Source: Bacteroidota bacterium (lineage in GTDB: Bacteria > Bacteroidota > Ignavibacteria > UBA10030 > UBA6906). Taken from it: a stretch of 6,551 nucleotides of DNA. Below the pieces are notes generated by a model, which was not told the DNA's origin, did no database searches, and worked only from the letters and a program-made list of their open reading frames with translations. The DNA is taken from positions 1-6,551 of the forward strand of contig DPLS01000046.1 in the NCBI GenBank assembly GCA_003541875.1, read 5' to 3'. Shown here piece by piece: positions 1 through 5,532 of the stretch. A program made the translations under genes and the position numbers. The stretch's first letter is position 1. Every line of letters begins with the position of its first letter.

Positions 1-1168
1 GCAGCGTCATGAACATGCCGCCGATGCCGCCCGCGGTGGCGCCGAGGCCGACCACGGAGCCCGCTGCTCGTCTCGGAAACATATCAGAGACTGTAGTGAA
101 CAGGTTGGCCGACCATGCCTGATGTGCAGCACCCGCTAGCCCGATCAGCAGCACGGCAGTCCAATCACCCACTGTTGTCACAAGGTAGATCGGCAGCACC
201 AGCAACGCGAAGATAAACATTCCCGTTTTGCGGGCACGCGTTACCGTCCAGCCTGATTTCGTGAGGTATCCTGTCACCCAACCGCCGATAATACTTAGTA
301 CTGTAACTATGAAATAGATCGTTACAAGGTGAACCCAGCTCTTCTTGATATCCAGACCGCGGGTTTGTTTGAAGAAGTCAGGAAGCCAGATAAGGAAGAA
401 CCACCAGATAGGATCAGTAAGAAACTTCGCAGTAATGAACGACCAGGTTTGCCGATAACCGAGGAGACTGAGCCATGGGACTTTTTCGGTGCTCATGCTC
501 TCAGCGTCGCTCCTGATGTGGGAAAGTTCCGAAGGTTTTAGTCCCTTTATCTTCTCTGGTACGTTGTAAAACGGCATCCAGAGGAAGAGCCAGAGGAAGC
601 CGGCGAGGCCTGCCGCGATGAACGCAGCTTGCCAACCCCACGTGAACGCAATCCACGGTACAACGGCGGGCGCGATAATGGCACCGACATTCGTGCCGGA
701 ATTGAATATGCTCGTTGCAAGCGCACGCTCCTTCTTGGGGAACCACAACGCCACCGCCTTGATGGCCGAGGGAAAGTTGCCACCTTCACCAAGCCCCAAC
801 GCAACACGGGCAATGACGAAGCCACCCACACTCGCAACCAACGCATGACCAAGCGCCGCAAGACTCCAAGCGGCAATGGAGACGGCGTATCCTATTTTCG
901 TCCCGTAGCGGTCGATGAACCATCCGAAGGCCAACAGCCCCACTGCATAGGCTGCCTGAAATGCTGCGTTGACGTAACCGAATTCTTCGTTTGTCCACTT
1001 CAACTGATCGTCCAAGATCGGTTTAAGCAACGAGAGAATCTGCCGATCGATATAGTTGACCGTGGTTGCAAAGAACAACAGCCCGCAGATCACCCACCGG
1101 TACGAGCCGATGCTCCCAACGCTGACTGGTTCCACGACAGAATTCCCAACCGGTTCTTGTTTTGCCAT
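1..1168 (-). CDS. MFS transporter, hexuronate (ExuT-like, anion:cation symporter type), 3'-truncated by window edge
   Basis: Inner-membrane secondary transporter, probably importing galacturonate/glucuronate or short unsaturated uronides with protons. I translated the minus strand from the ATG at 1166-1168 and found 389 codons with no stop up to the window edge; the C-terminal part (a few dozen residues by family length) lies outside. Visible marks are a hydrophobic first segment ending in NYIDRQ (about residues 38-43), the MFS loop signature GWFIDRYGTKIG (82-93: G, D86, R87, G89, K91), the RVALGLGEGGNFPSAIK segment (121-137) typical of the ACS/phthalate-hexuronate MFS families, a cytoplasmic mid-loop near residues 203-232, and a GAAHQAWSANL stretch (346-356) resembling the GFAHQALSGAL region of ExuT. 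A good AGAGGA Shine-Dalgarno lies 8-9 bases upstream. The gene follows kduI after 32 bases, so it is probably the distal gene of the operon. Substrate is inferred from neighbours; other organic-acid ACS substrates are possible. The last 20 visible codons are unusually GC-rich (see findings). Confidence 0.88.
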   Translation of the reverse strand, partial: MAKQEPVGNSVVEPVSVGSIGSYRWVICGLLFFATTVNYIDRQILSLLKPILDDQLKWTNEEFGYVNAAFQAAYAVGLLAFGWFIDRYGTKIGYAVSIAAWSLAALGHALVASVGGFVIARVALGLGEGGNFPSAIKAVALWFPKKERALATSIFNSGTNVGAIIAPAVVPWIAFTWGWQAAFIAAGLAGFLWLFLWMPFYNVPEKIKGLKPSELSHIRSDAESMSTEKVPWLSLLGYRQTWSFITAKFLTDPIWWFFLIWLPDFFKQTRGLDIKKSWVHLVTIYFIVTVLSIIGGWVTGYLTKSGWTVTRARKTGMFIFALLVLPIYLVTTVGDWTAVLLIGLAGAAHQAWSANLFTTVSDMFPRRAAGSVVGLGATAGGIGGMFMTL

Positions 1169-1176
1169 CAAAATGG

Positions 1177-1182
1177 TCCTCT
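1177..1182 (-). promoter_or_regulatory. Ribosome binding site of the MFS transporter
   Basis: The minus strand reads AGAGGA here, 8 bases before the ATG at 1166-1168. It supports this start, which also leaves a short hydrophilic N-terminus before the first membrane segment. The remaining bases of the 32-base gap after the kduI stop hold no visible terminator, consistent with readthrough. Confidence 0.7.
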
Positions 1183-1200
1183 TTCTTTTGAATGAATTGC

Positions 1201-2034
1201 CTAAGCCAGCGTTCTCATCGCAACCCAATCCATATCATCGAATGCCTGGTTCTCGCCTCCCATTGCCCAGATGAATGAATAGTTGCGGGTCGCCACACCG
1301 GAGTGAATCGACCAGCTCGGCGAGATGACAGCCTGTCCATTGCGCACAACGAGGTGCTTGGTTTCTGTCGGCTCACCGAGGATGTGGAACAACACGGTGT
1401 CCTCTTTCAGATTGAAGTACATATAGATCTCGGAGCGGCGTTGATGGGTATGGACGGGCATCGTGTTCCATACACTCCCCTCCTCCAACTCCGTCAGACC
1501 CATCACCAACTGACAACTCTTTGTGCCGTTCGGGTGGATATACTTGTTGATTGTCCTCTTGTTTGCATCTTGCGCGGTACCCAGCTTAGCCTTCTCGGCT
1601 TGATCGAATTTTGTGTGGACTGTCGGGAGAGTAGCGTGCGCGGGAAAACTCACAAAATAGAACTTGGCAGGCGCTTCTGAAGCAGCACTGTGAAATTCCA
1701 CTTCCTTTGTCCCCTTGCCAATATACAGTCCGTCTTTGTGTTCCATTGTGAACTCTTTGCCATCGGCTTTGACACTCCCAGTACCGCCGATGTTTATGAT
1801 ACCGATCTCGCGTCGCTCCAGAAAATAGTCGGCTGCCATTTCCTTTTTCGTCGCCAGCAGTTTGAGACTCCCTTTCGCCGGAACACACGAACCGGTGATT
1901 GAACGGTCGACATCCGAATACACCATAGGCACTGTATCCGGAGCAAACAACGAGTCAATCAGAAAGTAACTGCGCAGCTCTTCTGTGGTCATCCTGCGAT
2001 AGGCCACAGGATCGGGCGAATATCTCACTTCCAT
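1201..2034 (-). CDS. kduI: 5-keto-4-deoxyuronate isomerase (4-deoxy-L-threo-5-hexosulose-uronate ketol-isomerase)
   Basis: Cytoplasmic zinc-dependent cupin enzyme that converts 5-keto-4-deoxyuronate, the spontaneous product of unsaturated galacturonate, to 3-deoxy-D-glycero-2,5-hexodiulosonate, the substrate of KduD. With the start at the ATG 2032-2034 the protein is 277 residues, close to the 278 of E. coli KduI. The N-terminus MEVRYSPDPVAYRRM and the cupin motif MPVHTHQRRSEIYMYF (192-207) are typical. The expected metal ligands are present: H195, H197, E202 and H244, each one residue before the E. coli positions (196, 198, 203, 245). The C-terminal NQAFDDMDWVAM is also family-like. The reading frame stays open upstream to a TTG at 2104-2106, but that would overlap the preceding gene and add a non-conserved extension; the strong RBS just before 2034 decides the start. 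The gene lies 20 bases after the DUF4861 gene and 32 before the transporter, so it is probably cotranscribed with both. Confidence 0.97.
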   Translation of the reverse strand: MEVRYSPDPVAYRRMTTEELRSYFLIDSLFAPDTVPMVYSDVDRSITGSCVPAKGSLKLLATKKEMAADYFLERREIGIINIGGTGSVKADGKEFTMEHKDGLYIGKGTKEVEFHSAASEAPAKFYFVSFPAHATLPTVHTKFDQAEKAKLGTAQDANKRTINKYIHPNGTKSCQLVMGLTELEEGSVWNTMPVHTHQRRSEIYMYFNLKEDTVLFHILGEPTETKHLVVRNGQAVISPSWSIHSGVATRNYSFIWAMGGENQAFDDMDWVAMRTLA

Positions 2035-2040
2035 ACTGCT

Positions 2041-2046
2041 CTCCTC
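2041..2046 (-). promoter_or_regulatory. Ribosome binding site of kduI
   Basis: The minus strand reads GAGGAG, 6 bases before the ATG at 2032-2034. It is the strongest Shine-Dalgarno in the window, lies in the 20-base gap after the preceding stop, and fixes the kduI start against the longer TTG-initiated frame. Confidence 0.8.
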
Positions 2047-2054
2047 TCGTTCTG

Positions 2055-3212
2055 CTATTTCTGGACCGCCAATTTGATTCTCAAAGGCTGTTGCAGCCTC
2101 TGGCAATAACTCTCAAGATAGGCATTCCATTCGTCGGAACCGGCAAAGTCCCCGCTCCTCGTCCAGCCAGCACCAGCATAATATGTGAAAGTCTCACCTA
2201 CTTTTGCGCGTCCGATAATCAGATGCTGATCCTTGTCTTCATTCATTCCAATAAACGTCGACTTCAGCAAGACGACTCCGGTGCCAAGAGAGCCATTCAC
2301 TGAATCTTCGGCGGTCTGACCCCAAAGTCCAATCCAGGGGTTATTGTTGCCCCTGCTGAGCAGAGTGTTCTTTCGTTTCACCAATCCACAGGCAATAAGT
2401 ATCGTGTCACCCGGGATCGGGCTTGTGAATGTAACTTCAATTCTGTTGAGATGCTGCCCGGCATCAAGCGAGATGCGCTTGGTTTCTATGAGTTGCTTCC
2501 CTTCAACGAGCCATGTGTTGTACGTAAGCTCGAAGGTCACTCGCAATGGACCATTGCAGATTGTCCTTTGAGACGAAAAGACGCCCGGCTGGTAAACTCT
2601 ATTATTATACCAGATGCCGGACCCTCCTGCACCGAGCGATTTTCCAACTGAGAAGAAGTCCGCGCCTTCGCCATGGTCGATATGATAGGAGACCTTTGAC
2701 TTGCCTGTATCTTCTTCACCTTTGTACCACTTCTCAACTATCAAATAGCGTACCCGCTTCGTCCAGACGTCGATACCATTGTTGACTTCAGCTGCCAACG
2801 CAGGGCCATACATCCGAAACGCTATTCGGTCGTTCTCCCATGCATAGTCCTGACGCGGCTCAACGAACCTCCCATCCACACGACTTTGTGGTTTCGTGTC
2901 CCCGTTCGATCCATATTTGATGACAAACGATTTGGTTTCCTTTGCAGCGAAGTTGGTCTGGAACAACAGATCATCTCCATTGGATTGAGACAAGACTTTT
3001 CCCTTGGTCCTCGTGTCGATCACAACAATATCCTTCGATCCAAGGGAAGGGAGTTCCTTCAATATTTCACTCCACCGAAGGGAGATCATTTCATTTTGCC
3101 GCGCGAACCGGGATGGGTTCGACACCTTCACTTGCAAGACCTTCTCCCTACAAAATATGAGGGAGGAAAGGAAGAGCAAAGTAGAGGCTGTGACTAAGGA
3201 TCTGGTCTTCAT
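2055..3212 (-). CDS. Exported DUF4861-family protein of unknown activity
   Basis: A 385-residue protein that I assign to the DUF4861 family from recognised sequence blocks; its biochemical role is not established to my knowledge. Residues 1-21 look like a signal peptide: basic KTR, then a hydrophobic stretch to F20, followed by C21 and charged residues. LIFC is a poor lipobox because of Phe at -1, so lipoprotein status is doubtful. Family-like blocks are YAWENDRIAFRMYGPAL (123-139), the SYHIDHGEGADFFSVGKSLGAGG region (175-197, with H177, D179, H180, E182) and FTYYAGAGWTRSGDF (342-356). The acidic/His cluster is the best guess for a catalytic or metal site. Such proteins tend to occur with pectin or uronate genes, and here it sits between kduD (49 bases upstream) and kduI (20 bases downstream). 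Exported among cytosolic enzymes, it may act on oligouronides in the periplasm or bind them; this is inference. The start codon has no clear Shine-Dalgarno but is required for the signal peptide. Confidence 0.85.
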   Translation of the reverse strand: MKTRSLVTASTLLFLSSLIFCREKVLQVKVSNPSRFARQNEMISLRWSEILKELPSLGSKDIVVIDTRTKGKVLSQSNGDDLLFQTNFAAKETKSFVIKYGSNGDTKPQSRVDGRFVEPRQDYAWENDRIAFRMYGPALAAEVNNGIDVWTKRVRYLIVEKWYKGEEDTGKSKVSYHIDHGEGADFFSVGKSLGAGGSGIWYNNRVYQPGVFSSQRTICNGPLRVTFELTYNTWLVEGKQLIETKRISLDAGQHLNRIEVTFTSPIPGDTILIACGLVKRKNTLLSRGNNNPWIGLWGQTAEDSVNGSLGTGVVLLKSTFIGMNEDKDQHLIIGRAKVGETFTYYAGAGWTRSGDFAGSDEWNAYLESYCQRLQQPLRIKLAVQK

Positions 3213-3261
3213 TGGATTTGTCTAATCAGTGCATCGGATCTATGTACTTCGGGACGAACGA

Positions 3262-4017
3262 TCACCTTGCCATCCACCCACCGTCAACCACAAGCACATG
3301 ACCGTTCACATAGTCCGATGCTGCAGAAGCGAGAAACACTGCGGCCCCCTGCAAGTCTTCGGGCAGCCCCCAGCGACTTGCAGGTATGCGTTGCAGAATT
3401 GCCTGTGACCGCACCGGATCGGCACGCAACGCTTGTGTGTTGTTCGTCGCCATATAGCCTGGCGCAATGGCGTTCACGGTTATGCCATGTTGCGCCCATT
3501 CATTCGCAAGCGCCTTCGTCACCTGTGCAACGGCTCCCTTGCTTGCAGCATACGATGGGACTAGTATCCCACCCTGAAAGGCCAGGAGCGATGAGACATT
3601 GATTATCTTTCCATACTTCCGTTTGAGCATGTCTTTTGCAACTGCTTGCGCCAGAAAGAACACTGTCTTGGAATTGAGTAGCATCACCTCATCCCAATCT
3701 TTCTCCGAGAAATCAATCGCAGGAGTGCGTCGAATAATACCGGCGTTGTTCACAAGAATATCCACCTTGCCAAACTCGGCGATCGCAGACGCAACTACTT
3801 TGGAGATGGAATCCATCTGCATAAGATCCACGGTAAGAGCAACAGCACGCCGGCCCATTGCTCTGACCCGCTGCGCAACACCCTCGCTCTCGACATGGTC
3901 AACAAGCAATACGTCCGCCCCCGCTGAAGCCAGACCGAGTGTCATACCCATGCCAAGGCCCGTGCTTGCTCCGGTTACGATAGCTGATTTTCCTGTAAGG
4001 TCAAACAGACTGCTCAT
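3262..4017 (-). CDS. kduD: 2-dehydro-3-deoxy-D-gluconate 5-dehydrogenase / 2-deoxy-D-gluconate 3-dehydrogenase (SDR family)
   Basis: Cytoplasmic short-chain dehydrogenase that reduces 3-deoxy-D-glycero-2,5-hexodiulosonate (product of KduI) to 2-keto-3-deoxygluconate, KDG. The protein is 251 residues, about the usual KduD size (E. coli 253). Classical SDR marks are visible: cofactor glycine motif TGASTGLG (15-22), NNAG (90-93), catalytic S143 in NVSS, and Y156/K160 in SYAASKG. D40 at the end of the second strand (VLLVD) favours NAD(H) over NADP(H). The AIAPGYMATNNTQALRADP stretch (184-201) and the C-terminus VNGHVLVVDGGWMAR match KduD more closely than generic SDRs. The ATG at 4015-4017 is preceded by AGGAAAGG. 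The gene lies 54 bases after uxaC and 49 before the DUF4861 gene. The assignment rests on motif resemblance plus kduI in the same operon; gluconate 5-dehydrogenase (Ga5DH/IdnO-like) is the main alternative. Confidence 0.93.
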   Translation of the reverse strand: MSSLFDLTGKSAIVTGASTGLGMGMTLGLASAGADVLLVDHVESEGVAQRVRAMGRRAVALTVDLMQMDSISKVVASAIAEFGKVDILVNNAGIIRRTPAIDFSEKDWDEVMLLNSKTVFFLAQAVAKDMLKRKYGKIINVSSLLAFQGGILVPSYAASKGAVAQVTKALANEWAQHGITVNAIAPGYMATNNTQALRADPVRSQAILQRIPASRWGLPEDLQGAAVFLASAASDYVNGHVLVVDGGWMAR

Positions 4018-4030
4018 AAGGCACTGCCTT
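4018..4030. repeat. Perfect short inverted repeat immediately before kduD
   Basis: The 13 bases AAGGCACTGCCTT (plus strand) form a 6-base inverted repeat around one central base. In the kduD transcript it would allow a 5-bp stem with a 3-base loop that pairs the AAGG of the Shine-Dalgarno with CCUU directly before the start codon. The stem is short and may be chance; there is no U-tract, so it is not a terminator. Confidence 0.4.
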
Positions 4031-4034
4031 TCCT
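4027..4034 (-). promoter_or_regulatory. Ribosome binding site of kduD
   Basis: The minus strand reads AGGAAAGG, with the AAGG part 9 bases from the ATG at 4015-4017. It overlaps the inverted repeat described separately. Confidence 0.6.
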
Positions 4035-4071
4035 GGTAAATGCATCTGGCACAATTCTATCGATCTGCGGT

Positions 4072-5499
4072 TTATGAATTCTTGCCGAGATCAAAGTTGA
4101 AGTATCGTTTCGCATTGTAATAGCAGATGTCCTTCACCATCCCCCCAACAAGTTCCACATTTTTCGGGATGAGCCCTTTCTCCATTTCACAGCCAAGAAT
4201 GTTGCACAGAATACGGCGGAAGTACTCATGTCGAGGATATGAAAGAAAGCTCCTCGAATCCGTCAACATGCCAATGAACTGACTCAGGACTCCCATGTTG
4301 GAAAGGGCTTCTATTTGCTTTGTCATACCGTCTATCTGATCGAGAAACCACCACGCCGAGCCAAACTGGATCTTCCCGGGAATGGTACCGTCTTGGAAAT
4401 TGCCAATCATCGTCGCAAACAACTCGTTGTCGCGAGGATTAAGATTGTACAGAATGGTCTTGGCCAACTTGCTATCCTTGTCGAGACGGTCAAGGAATCG
4501 CGCCAATGGTCTCGCTACTTCGAAGTCACCGATTGAATCAAAACCCGTATCCGGACCGACTCTGCGCACCATGCGGGAATTTGCGTTCCTCAAAGCACCG
4601 ATGTGGAATTGTTGTACCCACCCCTTCTCCCAATCCATCACTGCGAATTCATACAACATCGCCGACTTGAATTTGAGGACCTCGCGGGGATCAAGCTTCT
4701 TGCCTGCCATCAGTTTGTCAAACACCTTGGCAATCTCAGTGTCCGTATAGTCATCAGCATACATCGTCTCGACGCCATGGTCAGAAATTCGGCAGCCGAC
4801 CTGATGGAAATAATCGTGCCGTTTCCTGAGCGCCCTCAGGAATTCGGCAAAGGTTCGAATCTCATGGTCGGCAGCTTGAGCAAGCAACCCAACATACGAT
4901 GCAAATGTGGCTGGATTCTCGACCACCATTGCTTTGTCCGGCCTAAACGTTGGATACACTCGCGTGCCACACGTTCCGTCGGCCTGAATTTTCTTGTGAT
5001 ACTCCAGCGTGTCAATCGGGTCGTCAGTTGTACACACAACCTCAACCTTCATCTGCTTCAAGATGCCTCGAGTTGAGAAATCAGGCGTGGCGAGTTTGGC
5101 TTTGCACTCATCCCAAATTCCCTTTGCCGTGGATTTGTCAAGCAACCGGTCCACGATGCCAAAGGGCTTTTTCACTTCAAGGTGTGTCCAGTGATAGAGC
5201 GGATTGCGCAGTGTTTTAGGAACTGTTTCCGCCCACCTCTCAAATTTCTCCCAGTCGGATGTATCACCGGTGATGAACCGCTCATCCACACCACACGCGC
5301 GCATCGCCCTCCACTTGTAGTGATCACCATAGAGCCACATCTGCGTCAGGTTTTCGAATTGCCTATTCTCTGCAATGTCTTTTGGCGACAGATGACAATG
5401 ATAGTCGATGATTGGCATTGAGGCGGCATAGGAATGATACAGCGTCCTCGCGTATTCATTCTCCAACAGGAAGTTGTCGTCAATGTATGTTTGGGCCAT
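4072..5499 (-). CDS. uxaC: Uronate isomerase (D-glucuronate/D-galacturonate isomerase)
   Basis: Cytoplasmic metal-dependent enzyme of the amidohydrolase superfamily that converts D-galacturonate to D-tagaturonate and D-glucuronate to D-fructuronate. From the ATG at 5497-5499 it is 475 residues, near the 470 of E. coli UxaC. The N-terminal block DDNFLLENEYARTLYHSYA followed by IDYHCHLSPKDIAEN carries the metal-binding HxH pair (H34, H36). GDHYKWRAMRACGV, NPLYHWTHLE and, near the C-terminus, MLTDSRSFLSYPRHEYFRR are near-diagnostic of UxaC. The frame is open 9 codons further to a TTG at 5524-5526, but the ATG gives the family-like N-terminus; only a weak AAAAG lies before it. The gene begins 33 bases after the pectinesterase stop and ends 54 bases before kduD. 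Its presence indicates that saturated galacturonate enters the cell as well as unsaturated uronides. UxaB and UxaA, which would continue this branch, are not in the window. Confidence 0.97.
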   Translation of the reverse strand: MAQTYIDDNFLLENEYARTLYHSYAASMPIIDYHCHLSPKDIAENRQFENLTQMWLYGDHYKWRAMRACGVDERFITGDTSDWEKFERWAETVPKTLRNPLYHWTHLEVKKPFGIVDRLLDKSTAKGIWDECKAKLATPDFSTRGILKQMKVEVVCTTDDPIDTLEYHKKIQADGTCGTRVYPTFRPDKAMVVENPATFASYVGLLAQAADHEIRTFAEFLRALRKRHDYFHQVGCRISDHGVETMYADDYTDTEIAKVFDKLMAGKKLDPREVLKFKSAMLYEFAVMDWEKGWVQQFHIGALRNANSRMVRRVGPDTGFDSIGDFEVARPLARFLDRLDKDSKLAKTILYNLNPRDNELFATMIGNFQDGTIPGKIQFGSAWWFLDQIDGMTKQIEALSNMGVLSQFIGMLTDSRSFLSYPRHEYFRRILCNILGCEMEKGLIPKNVELVGGMVKDICYYNAKRYFNFDLGKNS

Positions 5500-5532
5500 A
5501 GCAGTTAGTCTTTTCGTTGTAAACAAAGTCCT

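Noticed and set aside
629..1195. 188-codon plus-strand open frame
   Set aside because: It lies antisense to the uninterrupted transporter gene, has low-complexity Arg/Pro-rich content, no recognisable domain, and extends past the transporter start into the gap; it is a shadow.
2035..2106. Longer kduI starting at the in-frame TTG 2104-2106
   Set aside because: The extra 24 residues overlap the DUF4861 gene and are absent from KduI proteins; the ATG at 2032-2034 has a strong GAGGAG at ideal spacing.
3150..3212. Lipoprotein signal for the DUF4861 protein
   Set aside because: The sequence before C21 is LIF, with Phe at -1 where Gly, Ala or Ser is expected; a signal peptide is supported but lipidation is not.
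3213..3261. Promoter or terminator in the gap between kduD and the DUF4861 gene
   Set aside because: No stem followed by a U-tract and no convincing -35/-10 pair was seen; the other gaps are equally bare.
3599..4039. 146-codon plus-strand open frame
   Set aside because: Antisense to kduD, whose SDR motifs are complete; the plus product is Ser/Arg/Thr-rich without family resemblance.
4603..5076. 157-codon plus-strand open frame
   Set aside because: Antisense to the well-conserved UxaC core; no recognisable motif.
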